Below are positions 6,221 through 13,958 of a stretch of 22,924 bases of DNA, in pieces (positions within the stretch are counted from its first letter, which is position 1; each line of letters begins with the position of its first letter). This DNA comes from a virus, in IMG/VR virus record IMGVR_UViG_3300017739_000123, positions 1-22,924 of that record, one strand, 5' to 3'. Made by a program: the position numbers and the translations under genes. Below the pieces are notes generated by a model. It was not told the origin of the DNA and did not search any database. It saw only the letters and a list, made by a program, of their open reading frames with translations.

Positions 6221-6541
6221 TTATCTTTTTGCCTTCTCTAAATATGCAGCTAGATTTTCTATATCTTTATCTGATAAAGACTTTGCTATCATTATCATCA
6301 ATGCAGAGTTTGGTCCTATCTCTTCACCTGCTCTATATTTTTTTAATCTATCTTTTGTATATTCTACATCTTTACCTGATACTTTCGGAAAACTTGCCAT
6401 GCCCATACCAGCAGGCCCATGGCATTGCTTACAATTCATCTTAAATTTCATCTCGCCGATTTTTGCATTACCTCCAAAAGCTGGTAAACAAAAAGCAACA
6501 AACAAAACAATTAAAAAGTTAATTAAATATACTCTTTGCAT
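6221..6541 (-). CDS. Secreted class I cytochrome c
   Basis: 106 residues. An N-terminal signal peptide (1-~23, MQRVYLINFLIVLFVAF) is followed by a single haem attachment site CKQCH at 37-41, the HGPAGMGM loop, and a C-terminal helix DKDIENLAAYLEKAKR. Met82 or Met84 in SALMIMIAKSLS is the likely sixth haem ligand. This is the layout of small periplasmic cytochromes c (c553/c5-like) that shuttle electrons between complexes. A strong AAGGAG lies six bases before the start. Haem attachment would rely on host Ccm machinery. A c-type cytochrome in a phage genome is uncommon; it may support host respiration during infection (inference). Confidence 0.88.
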   Translation of the reverse strand: MQRVYLINFLIVLFVAFCLPAFGGNAKIGEMKFKMNCKQCHGPAGMGMASFPKVSGKDVEYTKDRLKKYRAGEEIGPNSALMIMIAKSLSDKDIENLAAYLEKAKR

Positions 6542-6542
6542 T

Positions 6543-6857
6543 TTATCTCCTTAGCACGTTCATTACTGATGGACAACCAAAACCAGGTCCAACATTATTA
6601 TTTTCAACTCTATACTCTCTTTTACGAGTCTTTTTGTTGAACTTCAATGGACACCTATATATACAGTTAAAACCACCATCATCTCTTTTTTTTCTCTCTG
6701 TTATATAACAGTTGATAGAATCTCTACGAGCCCTCTCTCTTTCTATTTTTTGTTTACGTTCTCTCTTCTTTGCTTCTACTGGATCTATACCTCTTGGTGG
6801 TGGCACAGCATCAACAGAAAAACTAAACATGAGTAAAAGTAAAAAAATTATTTTCAT
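6543..6857 (-). CDS. Secreted basic cysteine-containing protein
   Basis: 104 residues with a clear signal peptide (about 1-17, cleavage after SVDA), a strongly basic helix (EAKKRERKQKIERERARRD), and a C-terminal part with four cysteines (50, 65, 69, 95) that could form two disulphides in the periplasm. The start overlaps the stop of the glycine-rich gene (TAATG). I do not recognise the family. Its place between the adhesin-like gene and the cytochrome suggests an exported phage factor. Confidence 0.65.
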   Translation of the reverse strand: MKIIFLLLLMFSFSVDAVPPPRGIDPVEAKKRERKQKIERERARRDSINCYITERKKRDDGGFNCIYRCPLKFNKKTRKREYRVENNNVGPGFGCPSVMNVLRR

Positions 6858-9652
6858 TAATTAATGAAGTACCCTTCTGCGCCCGAGCCAAATTCAAATT
6901 TATCATAAGAAATAATTACAATACCAGATCCCCCAGAACCTCCTACGTCTGCTTGAGATCCACCTGGACCATCTCTATCTGTACCTCCGCCGCCACCGCC
7001 AGTATTTGCAGTACCAGCACCACCTAAACCAGGACCGGCTGGATTTCCTGTAAATCCGGGAGCTGCTGGTGGTGAACCGCCTTTTCCTCCGCCACCGATT
7101 CCGCCAAGACCAGCATTTTTTCCTAAAGCAGGTCCTCCGCTACCACCAACTCCTGGTGAGCCAGAACAACCACCACCACCAGCGTATGCTTTATAAGAAC
7201 CTGATATAGAGAATGACATACCATCACCACCTTTACCTTGATTATCATTAGGTTGTGTAGGTGCGAGTGAAGAGGGAACATCTTGCGAACCATAACCCGC
7301 CCCCGCTTGAGATGCACCACCACCCCCACCACCAGATCCATAATCAACTGCTTGACTATTACCTCCAGGATTTCCCTGACCATAACCTTGTTGAGAGTTT
7401 TGTAAACCAAGACCACCATTTGTGCTAGTGCCCGGTCCTCCTGATGCACCACCTCCGTTTCCGCCACTAAACCCGTGACCATCATTGTAAGATGCACCGC
7501 CACCGCCTCCCATACCTACAAAAGTAAATGCGGAAGAGTTTGTGCCGTTACCACCTCTAGTACCAGCATTTCCTGATCCACCTGCACCTACTGTGATTGT
7601 ATATGGTGATCCAGCTGTAACAGGGTGACCAGAGATAAAGACTAATCCTCCTGCACCACCACCAGCACCGTGGTCACTACCACCACCGGCGCCACCGCCA
7701 GCAACAATTAGAAAGTCTACATTCATGTTTCTATTTGGTGTGAAAGTACCAGAACCAGATGGGTTTGCAAATGTGTGAACTACTTTTTCTTCGGAGAAAG
7801 TTATGATACCACCAGTAGCTGCATCAGTAGCAGCTGTGTTTATTTTTGAAGCGCTGCCCAAAGCATATTGTTCTTTTGAATACTTGACAATGACAATTCC
7901 TGGCCCGCCAGCGCCACCGACTTGAGAATTACCGCCACCACCTCCGCCACCGCCGGTATTAGTACCGGCAGCTACGCCTGCCCCTGATGGAGCTCCACCT
8001 GCACCGCCACCACCAATACCACCACCTCCAGGAGGCCCTGATACACCACCTCCGCCGCCACCGCCACCAGCGTATGCAGTTACCGTTCCTTCAAAACTAA
8101 AATAAACTCCATCGCCACCTTCACCAGGTTTACCAGAAGCTCCATCAGCACCACGACTACCCGCTCCACCACCACCGGCAGGTCTACCACTCGCTGGCGC
8201 ATTACCACCAGGAAATCCTTGACCATCTGTGCCAGCTCCAGCATTTAGAGGGCCATTATAACCGCCACCTCCTCCTGAGCCGCCTTCTTCACCATTACCA
8301 TGAGCGCCTAAGTTGTAACCACCACCCCCACCACCTCCTCTTTCAGCATAAAAGGTGTGAGCAAAACCTGAATTTGACCCATTTGCACCGGTAGCTGATG
8401 CAGTACCAGGACTAGCGCCAGCACCACCTACACCAATTGAGACATTTGAACCATCAGATGGAGCAGTTAAACCTTTGATGTAACGAACACCGCCAGCTCC
8501 ACCCCCACCTCCATGACCGTTTCCTCCACCGCCTCCACCTGCAACAATTAAAACTTCACACTCAATATCTTGAGGTGGTGTAAATGTGCCATGACTTGTA
8601 AAGACGTGGAAACCATAACTATTTGATGTTGTTTTTGTACCGCCAGTAGCACTTGTAAATACGTTTGTTTTAGCCACATCTGATTGAAGTGTAACATATC
8701 TTAATATTACAATACCGGAACCTCCAGCACCACCTGCAGCCTGTGGCGGACCTGAATCAGTACCACCACCGCCGCCGCCACCTCGATTAACCGAAGCAGC
8801 TGAACCTGTGTTAGTTCCTGGAAAATTAGGGCCGCCTCCGTTACCACCCCCACCAGCGCCACCTAAACTTCCTGGTCTTGCAGCTGGGGCTTGTGAACCT
8901 CCGCCACCTCCTCCGCCAGCGTAAGAGGTATCTGCACCTGAAATTGTACTATTAGACCCTACCCCACCATCACCAGCTCTGTAAGGCGTGCCATTTCGTC
9001 CTGGTCCTCCAGCACCTCCGCCGCCACCAGCCATAGTATAAGTCGAATTATCAGAAACACCATCACCGCCAGCGTGACCTTCGGATTGAGCGTATCGACC
9101 TTTATTTCCAGGACCACCAGAGAGCCAAGGTGTTGGGTTTGAAGTCCCATCTCCTCCACCAGAACCACCACCAGAACCGCCAGAATGTCCTACTGCTCTG
9201 TATCTACCTCCGCCACCGCCCGATGACATAATTGTTGCGAAACTTGAATTAGTACCGTTTGCACCAACGCCTGTGCCAGCTGACCCACCTGCACCTCCGC
9301 CACCAACTGTTACATTATAAGTTGAACTAGAGTCAACTTCAATAAAACCTTCACGAAATCCTCCAGCACCTCCGCCACCACCAGCAGATCCACCGCCAGC
9401 GCCACCACCAATTACAAGATATTCTACTGTGCCAGTAAAACTTGGATCAAACGTGCCAGATGATGTATATGTATGAACTGTAAAATTATTTGTAGAGTCT
9501 ACAGTTTTAGCACCACCAGATGTGCTTGTAGCTGCATTAGTAGATGGTACACCACCACTACCAATTATACCAAAAGATAAACCTGTAGGGTATTGATAAC
9601 CTTCTGGCCTCCCAATTGTCTGTTCAGTAAATAATTTAAATTGATCACCCAT
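6857..9652 (-). CDS. Giant glycine-rich adhesin/tail-fibre-like protein with three modules
   Basis: 931 residues, extremely rich in Gly, Ala and Ser. After a ~45-residue head the protein is three similar modules, about 47-320, 337-591 and 612-917. Each opens with a GTF-(D/T)P turn and a strand ending EYLVIGGG, EVLIVAGG or DFLIVAGG, carries long polyglycine runs, and closes with GSGIVILRY, GPGIVIVKY or GSGIVIISY. This is the pattern of phage glycine-rich domain proteins; polyglycine-II sandwiches form the receptor-binding tip of T-even gp38 adhesins. Virion adhesion or tail-fibre tip is thus the best inference. The base composition is much more GC-rich than its neighbours because of glycine codons. 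Confidence 0.85.
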   Translation of the reverse strand: MGDQFKLFTEQTIGRPEGYQYPTGLSFGIIGSGGVPSTNAATSTSGGAKTVDSTNNFTVHTYTSSGTFDPSFTGTVEYLVIGGGAGGGSAGGGGGAGGFREGFIEVDSSSTYNVTVGGGGAGGSAGTGVGANGTNSSFATIMSSGGGGGRYRAVGHSGGSGGGSGGGDGTSNPTPWLSGGPGNKGRYAQSEGHAGGDGVSDNSTYTMAGGGGGAGGPGRNGTPYRAGDGGVGSNSTISGADTSYAGGGGGGGSQAPAARPGSLGGAGGGGNGGGPNFPGTNTGSAASVNRGGGGGGGTDSGPPQAAGGAGGSGIVILRYVTLQSDVAKTNVFTSATGGTKTTSNSYGFHVFTSHGTFTPPQDIECEVLIVAGGGGGGNGHGGGGGAGGVRYIKGLTAPSDGSNVSIGVGGAGASPGTASATGANGSNSGFAHTFYAERGGGGGGGYNLGAHGNGEEGGSGGGGGYNGPLNAGAGTDGQGFPGGNAPASGRPAGGGGAGSRGADGASGKPGEGGDGVYFSFEGTVTAYAGGGGGGGGVSGPPGGGGIGGGGAGGAPSGAGVAAGTNTGGGGGGGGNSQVGGAGGPGIVIVKYSKEQYALGSASKINTAATDAATGGIITFSEEKVVHTFANPSGSGTFTPNRNMNVDFLIVAGGGAGGGSDHGAGGGAGGLVFISGHPVTAGSPYTITVGAGGSGNAGTRGGNGTNSSAFTFVGMGGGGGASYNDGHGFSGGNGGGASGGPGTSTNGGLGLQNSQQGYGQGNPGGNSQAVDYGSGGGGGGASQAGAGYGSQDVPSSLAPTQPNDNQGKGGDGMSFSISGSYKAYAGGGGCSGSPGVGGSGGPALGKNAGLGGIGGGGKGGSPPAAPGFTGNPAGPGLGGAGTANTGGGGGGTDRDGPGGSQADVGGSGGSGIVIISYDKFEFGSGAEGYFIN

Positions 9653-9794
9653 TCATTCGTCCTTTATGCTTCTGATAACCTTGTTTCATTTTTCTTTTTT
9701 GATCAGAGTGTTTACCTGCACCAGACTTAGGAGCATTTAAATGTACCAGATTTTTTGGTTTTAATTCTTTTCTTAAATCTTTTAACTTTTTCAT
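9645..9794 (-). CDS. 49-residue basic phage protein
   Basis: Starts MKKLKDLRKELKPKN at the ATG whose complement is 9792-9794, and ends HKGRMNG at TGA (9645-9647). It fits exactly between its neighbours: the start overlaps the stop of the EF-hand gene (ATGA) and the stop overlaps the glycine-rich start by 8 bases. The product is very basic (about one third Lys/Arg). Tight coupling on both sides supports it as a real gene. Function unknown; a minor virion or chaperone protein is possible. Confidence 0.7.
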   Translation of the reverse strand: MKKLKDLRKELKPKNLVHLNAPKSGAGKHSDQKRKMKQGYQKHKGRMNG

Positions 9795-10135
9795 TTCTTA
9801 CTCATCCATGCTGTAACACCCATAAATGCACCTGCTACACCAGCAGCCGCTATAAAATAAGTTGGTGCCATAGTTGCCAAAAGATCAGCTGACTTATGTA
9901 AACCAACAAACTCACAAAACATGATACAAGCTGGATAACTTATCATACCAACTAAAGAATACCATGCCATCATTCTTTGATGTTTCTGCCTTCTATTTAA
10001 CCTTTCTATTTCCTCTATCTCACGAATATCTTGAATTTCATTATCTGTAATCTCACCATTATTATCTACATCATATTTTTCTAGTATTGACCCTGGTTGT
10101 AATTTCTTGCCTACTTTGGTTTGTGATTTGACCAT
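9791..10135 (-). CDS. EF-hand protein with two membrane segments
   Basis: 114 residues. YDVDNNGEITDNEIQ contains a canonical 12-residue EF-hand loop, D22-x-D24-x-N26-G-x-I-x-x-x-E33, followed by a charged helix (to ~54) and two membrane segments (~58-77 and ~86-109, the second Ala/Gly-rich). A single EF-hand fused to a membrane hairpin suggests calcium-dependent behaviour at a membrane. The start lies inside the 3' end of the upstream gene (65-base overlap in another phase). It could be a holin-like or tail/membrane-interaction protein; neither is proven. Confidence 0.75.
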   Translation of the reverse strand: MVKSQTKVGKKLQPGSILEKYDVDNNGEITDNEIQDIREIEEIERLNRRQKHQRMMAWYSLVGMISYPACIMFCEFVGLHKSADLLATMAPTYFIAAAGVAGAFMGVTAWMSKK

Positions 10136-10655
10136 TCTCTTTTCCTTTAAATCTTGGTGCGTTCATTATCATGTCTATCATGTACCAAATGATCCATACT
10201 GAAAATGCTATGACCGTTCCTCCAATCGCAAATTGTTTAATTAACCAAAAAAATCTTTTTCTTCTCCGCATCTGTTCATATATTTGCTTCTCTCGTTCTT
10301 CTTTTATTTTTCTACGTCTTTGTATAAATTCCCTATATCCATCAAGCCCTAAATGATGGAGTTCACCCCATGTAAACATATGTCGGATTTGATCCTCCAT
10401 ATCTTTAATTTTCTTTTTAGCTATTATATGGTCAAACGCCTCCTGTGTCGTTGACTTACTGAAACCTATCTTATCAAATAAACCCGGTTTCTTTGGCTTA
10501 TTCTCGTTCATATGCTCTGTTACATCTGAAATGTGTCCTGCCCATTTGCTCAAGGCACCGTACACTTCTTCAACATCTTTTCCCAGTTTAACTGCTTTTT
10601 TAATTCCAGTAAAGGCAGCTGAAGCTAGGGACAAAGCCGTGATTGGATCTATCAT
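10071..10655 (-). CDS. Phage membrane protein, probably virion-associated
   Basis: 194 residues. The N-terminus MIDPITALSLASAAFTGIKKAV, followed by GKDVEEVYGALSKWAG, resembles proteins I know from marine T4-like phage structural regions. A basic coiled segment (~110-136, with four and three consecutive Arg/Lys) leads into one membrane segment (~143-164) and a polar tail. It is the first gene of the leftward block. No strong ribosome site precedes ATG (complement 10653-10655). The tail overlaps the EF-hand gene by 65 bases. Confidence 0.7.
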   Translation of the reverse strand: MIDPITALSLASAAFTGIKKAVKLGKDVEEVYGALSKWAGHISDVTEHMNENKPKKPGLFDKIGFSKSTTQEAFDHIIAKKKIKDMEDQIRHMFTWGELHHLGLDGYREFIQRRRKIKEEREKQIYEQMRRRKRFFWLIKQFAIGGTVIAFSVWIIWYMIDMIMNAPRFKGKENGQITNQSRQEITTRVNTRKI

Positions 10656-10676
10656 GCTATCTTTACCCTATTTTCG

Positions 10677-10705
10677 TTGACAATTTATAACAAATTAATT
10701 ATAAT
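10677..10705 (+). promoter_or_regulatory. Consensus sigma70-type promoter facing right
   Basis: TTGACA at 10677-10682, a 17-base spacer, and TATAAT at 10700-10705: both boxes perfect. Transcription would begin near 10712 and read into the gene at 10805 and the RNase H group. It stands in the only divergent intergenic region of the window. Confidence 0.75.
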
Positions 10706-10754
10706 GTCATAATAATAGCATGACAGATACATCAAATCTGCCTACATCAGGTAA

Positions 10755-10763
10755 GTATTTATG
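10755..10763 (-). promoter_or_regulatory. Possible late promoter for the leftward block
   Basis: The - strand reads CATAAATAC here, one base from the T4 late box TATAAATA and identical to 3151-3159. It faces the leftward gene block starting at 10655, which has no other evident promoter; the leader would be about 85-90 bases. Confidence 0.35.
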
Positions 10764-10804
10764 TTATAGTGTTCTATATACCTTGGTAAACAAGAGAAAT
10801 AATT

Positions 10805-11458
10805 ATGGCAAAATTAACTGACGAGAAAAGAATTAAGAACCTTTTGCAAATGTATGAATTGGATTTAACTACAAAAGGGTCATATGCTAAGATTCGTAAA
10901 CATATAAAAAGAAAGTACAAAGCAAATGCTTCTGAGCAGGCCTCAACCATGCCTAAAAAATTTGGTATGGTTTGTGCTTTAATTGATGAACACAAGGCTG
11001 TATTACCAGAGGATTTACAAATCTATTATGATAAGATGGTGTCTGAGATACTACAAAAAATCAAAGACAATCCACCAGTTGAAAATGAAAAACCTAGGGT
11101 AAACATTCAAGATAGGCTTCGTGAGAAGGCAGACTTAGCTATAGTTGAATTAGAAGAGCAAGTTGATGAAATTATGCTATCAGACTTCCAAGAAAAACCA
11201 TCACCTATGGCATCTTTAGTAAAGTATCAACTAAAACCAATGCACCTAAGATTTGTCGTAAAATGGGCAGATGAGTCCATGGAAGAATGGGTAGAATCAC
11301 TAGAGTCGGATGACCCACAACTCAAAGAAGGTTATTCTCACACAACTAGAACAAAAAGAAAAAGAATGATTGCCTATTTCAACTCGGTAAAAGAGTGTTG
11401 TGAAAAGATTAAAAGCTTGACTAAAAAGAAATCCTCTGTTAGGATAAAAATAAGATGA
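10805..11458 (+). CDS. Conserved-looking phage protein upstream of RNase H
   Basis: 217 residues, mostly helical and highly charged, no signal or membrane segment. It begins with a basic region (MAKLTDEKRIKNLLQMYELD, then IRKHIKRKYK) and carries a central KYQLKPMHLRFVVKWADESMEEW segment, ending with a run of Lys/Arg that suggests nucleic-acid contact. ATG 10805 follows AAGAGAAA. It is the first gene after the divergent promoter and overlaps RNase H by 4 bases (ATGA), so a replication-linked role is likely, but I cannot name it. Confidence 0.7.
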   Translation: MAKLTDEKRIKNLLQMYELDLTTKGSYAKIRKHIKRKYKANASEQASTMPKKFGMVCALIDEHKAVLPEDLQIYYDKMVSEILQKIKDNPPVENEKPRVNIQDRLREKADLAIVELEEQVDEIMLSDFQEKPSPMASLVKYQLKPMHLRFVVKWADESMEEWVESLESDDPQLKEGYSHTTRTKRKRMIAYFNSVKECCEKIKSLTKKKSSVRIKIR

Positions 11459-12303
11459 TAATATTTGATTACAACCAGGTCGCAATATCTAATTTGATGG
11501 AACAAATCGGGTACTCTAAAACAGAAGTACAAGAAGATTTAGTTCGTCATATGATATTAAATACAATTAGAACTTACGTTAAAAAGTTTAAGAAAACACA
11601 TGGCCCAGAAGTTATACTTGCCTGTGATAATAGAAACTACTGGCGTAAAGAATTATTCCCTAACTACAAAGCATCTCGTAAAAAGGTCAGGGAGACTTCA
11701 GGACACGACTGGAATGTAATCTTTGAGTGTCTGAATAAGATTCGTGATGAATTGAAACATCACTCTCCTTACAAGGTCATAGAGATTAACACTTGTGAAG
11801 CAGATGATATTATTGCTACGATAGCCACAAAGTATTCGGCGAATGAAAAGATAATGATACTTTCAAGTGATAAAGACTTTGCACAACTACAAAAGTTTAA
11901 GAATGTAGAACAGTATTCACCGATATTAAAAAAATATGTAAAAGAAGATCTACCTGCACTACAATTAAAACAACTGATTATTCGTGGTGATAAAAGTGAT
12001 GGTGTACCAAATATTATGTCACCTGATGATGTGTTCGTTACAGGTGGTCGCCAAAAGCCAATTACAAATAAAAACATAATTAAATGGCTAAATGAGAAGC
12101 CAGAGGATTTTTGTAACGAAGAAATGTTCCGTAATTACAAGCGTAATGAAATCTTGATTGATCTATCAAAAGTACCTGATAGTCTCAAGGAAGAGATACT
12201 ACATACTTATGATACAGTAAAAGGAAAGACCAAACAGGTCTTTATGAATTATATGATTAACAAACGACTCAAGAACCTACTTGAAGTCATAGACGAGTTT
12301 TAA
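11455..12303 (+). CDS. rnh: T4 RNase H-type 5'-3' exonuclease (FEN family)
   Basis: 282 residues. Acidic metal-binding residues occur in FEN/PIN order: D5 in MIIFDYN, D58 in ILACDNR, E115/D117/D118 in CEADDII, D139 and D141 in SSDKDF, and D179/D182 in GDKSDGVPN. KELFPNYKASRK after the second Asp is typical of the phage branch. T4 RNase H removes RNA primers and adjacent DNA from lagging-strand fragments. The length fits the family (T4 protein ~305). It overlaps its upstream neighbour and is one base before the next gene, within a replication-type operon. Confidence 0.92.
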   Translation: MIIFDYNQVAISNLMEQIGYSKTEVQEDLVRHMILNTIRTYVKKFKKTHGPEVILACDNRNYWRKELFPNYKASRKKVRETSGHDWNVIFECLNKIRDELKHHSPYKVIEINTCEADDIIATIATKYSANEKIMILSSDKDFAQLQKFKNVEQYSPILKKYVKEDLPALQLKQLIIRGDKSDGVPNIMSPDDVFVTGGRQKPITNKNIIKWLNEKPEDFCNEEMFRNYKRNEILIDLSKVPDSLKEEILHTYDTVKGKTKQVFMNYMINKRLKNLLEVIDEF

Positions 12304-12304
12304 T

Positions 12305-12739
12305 ATGCCACAAGAAAAATTATATTCCGAAATATTTGATGAGTTTGAACAACTACCATCAAGAAAAGAACGTGTTGAATTTTTAAGTAAACATGGTGAT
12401 AAAGCCTTTACTACATTTTTAGAAATGGCTTTCAACAAAGACATTCAATTTGATGTAGGATCTCTACCAGACACTTATCGACCGGCACTTGAACCTGCTG
12501 GTCTAAATTACACTTATCTAAATTTAGAAGTGCCAAAGCTTTGGCGATTCATTGTTGGTAATCCTAAAAAACCAGAAGGTCTCACAGAAGAAAAACAAAG
12601 AAAGTTATTGGTTGTAATACTTGAGGCTTTACACGCTGATGAAGCCAAACTCTTTGTAAATATGTTCGCAAAAGATTTAAAAGTTAGATACCTTACACCA
12701 AAATTAGTGAAAGAGGTTTTCCCTCATTTGAATATATGA
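12305..12739 (+). CDS. Conserved T4-like phage protein (DUF6433-like)
   Basis: 144 residues. The pattern LYSEIFDEFEQLPSRKERVEFL, then helical repeats, KLLVVILEALHADEAKLFVNMF and a C-terminal LTPKLVKEVFPHL is shared by a protein of T4-like marine phages that usually sits next to RNase H or core replication genes; I recall it as DUF6433. The function is unknown. It is all-helical with no membrane segment. Spacing to RNase H is one base, and the stop overlaps the next start by 4 bases. Confidence 0.7.
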   Translation: MPQEKLYSEIFDEFEQLPSRKERVEFLSKHGDKAFTTFLEMAFNKDIQFDVGSLPDTYRPALEPAGLNYTYLNLEVPKLWRFIVGNPKKPEGLTEEKQRKLLVVILEALHADEAKLFVNMFAKDLKVRYLTPKLVKEVFPHLNI

Positions 12740-13155
12740 AAATAGTTGTAGTGTCTGGTGGTTTTGACCCTATACATTCTGGTCATTTAGCATACTTTAG
12801 AGAAGCCAAAGAGTTAGGTATGTATCTAATTGTTGGTGTCAATTCTGATGAATGGTTGATGAGAAAGAAAGGTTATGTTTTCATGCCGATAGAAGAGCGT
12901 GAAGAGATTATTAAAAGTATCAAATATGTAAATGGTGTTAATCGTTTTAATGATGATGACGATTCCTCAATTGACTTACTAAACAAAGTAAAATACTGGT
13001 ACCCTAGTGATGAAATAATATTTGCAAATGGTGGTGACCGTAACGAGTCAAACTGTAGGGAGTTATCTGTAGAGGGTGTTGAATTTGTTTATGGTGTCGG
13101 TGGCACCGATAAGAAAAATTCTTCATCAGAAATCGTAAAGAAAGTGAGAGCATGA
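12736..13155 (+). CDS. Cytidylyltransferase-like nucleotidyltransferase
   Basis: 139 residues with the class signature VVSGGFDPIHSGHLAYF (HxGH at 14-17), a central MPIEEREEIIKSI segment typical of the fold, a GGDR element, and NSSSEIV near the end in the position of the ISSTxI motif. Relatives are HldE C-terminal domain, TagD and phosphoethanolamine/glycerol-phosphate cytidylyltransferases, which activate a sugar- or alcohol-phosphate with CTP or ATP. The substrate cannot be deduced. It starts a five-gene coupled run of sugar-nucleotide and glycosyl enzymes. Confidence 0.88.
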   Translation: MKIVVVSGGFDPIHSGHLAYFREAKELGMYLIVGVNSDEWLMRKKGYVFMPIEEREEIIKSIKYVNGVNRFNDDDDSSIDLLNKVKYWYPSDEIIFANGGDRNESNCRELSVEGVEFVYGVGGTDKKNSSSEIVKKVRA

Positions 13156-13958
13156 AAGTAGCTATAGTTACACCATCAATAGGTCAAGAAACTCTAACAC
13201 AATGTTTACTCTCTGTGCAAAAACAAGAATATGAAGATATAGTACATTATGTTTTTATTGATGGTTATGAGCATAAAGAGAGTGTTATAAATCAAATGGC
13301 CTTAAAAACTGGATCAGGCACTTTAAAACCTTTTGAAGATAAGAAAGTGCCTATCAAAACAGTTACACTAGAAGAGAATGTTGGTAAAGGTTGGTATGGG
13401 CATAGAGTATATTCTGCCTGTTCTTTTCTTGTAAATGCTGATGCAATATGTTATCTTGATGAAGATAACTGGCTTGAGCCAGATCACGTTAAAAAATTAG
13501 TGGAGAAATTGAACAATGGAAATCAATGGGCTTATTCATTACGCAAAATCTATGATCAAGAGGGTAATTATGTATGCGAGGACAACTGTGAGTCGCTTGG
13601 TAAATGGCCTGTATACTTTGATGATAAGGTACATCACATTGATACCTCATCTTATATTATTAGGCGTGATATTGCTATTGGTATCGGTCATGCTTGGTAT
13701 GGCCAATGGGGTGCAGATAGACAATTCTTCCACAACCTGAGACAAAACTTTCCTAATTTCGATTGCACAAATAAACATACCGTATGTTATCGTTTAGATA
13801 ATAATACAGGTAAAGGCGAATCAAATCCAAATTCAGTTAATAAAGACTTTTTCATAGAAGGTAATAAAGCACAAAAGGAAAAGTATGATACGATACATTT
13901 TCCATGGAAAGAAACAACTTTAGCCAAAGTCGCACCAGGAATATCAATTATAGAATGA
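13152..13958 (+). CDS. Family 2 glycosyltransferase-like protein
   Basis: 268 residues with a GT-A fold outline: MKVAIVTPSIGQETLTQCLLS at the nucleotide-binding start, VFIDGYEH, ENVGKGWYGHRVYSAC, and CYLDEDNW (D103-E-D105) as the metal-binding DxD. A later GQWGADRQFF block is a plausible acceptor/catalytic region. It would transfer a sugar from a nucleotide-sugar donor. It overlaps both neighbours by 4 bases, so it is made with the nucleotidyltransferase and epimerases. Targets could be virion proteins, DNA modifications or host surface glycans. Confidence 0.82.
   Translation: MKVAIVTPSIGQETLTQCLLSVQKQEYEDIVHYVFIDGYEHKESVINQMALKTGSGTLKPFEDKKVPIKTVTLEENVGKGWYGHRVYSACSFLVNADAICYLDEDNWLEPDHVKKLVEKLNNGNQWAYSLRKIYDQEGNYVCEDNCESLGKWPVYFDDKVHHIDTSSYIIRRDIAIGIGHAWYGQWGADRQFFHNLRQNFPNFDCTNKHTVCYRLDNNTGKGESNPNSVNKDFFIEGNKAQKEKYDTIHFPWKETTLAKVAPGISIIE

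Noticed and set aside
7123-7503. Val/Met-rich open phase within the glycine-rich gene
   Set aside because: Long open shadow phases are expected opposite or within glycine-repeat codons; no start signal.
10720-10821. 33-codon ORF starting MTDTSNLPTSGKYL after the divergent promoter
   Set aside because: No ribosome site and it overlaps the start of the next gene; at best a leader peptide. Kept out for lack of support.
11416-11440. TTGACT before the RNase H gene
   Set aside because: No acceptable -10 box at 16-18 bases and it lies in coding sequence.
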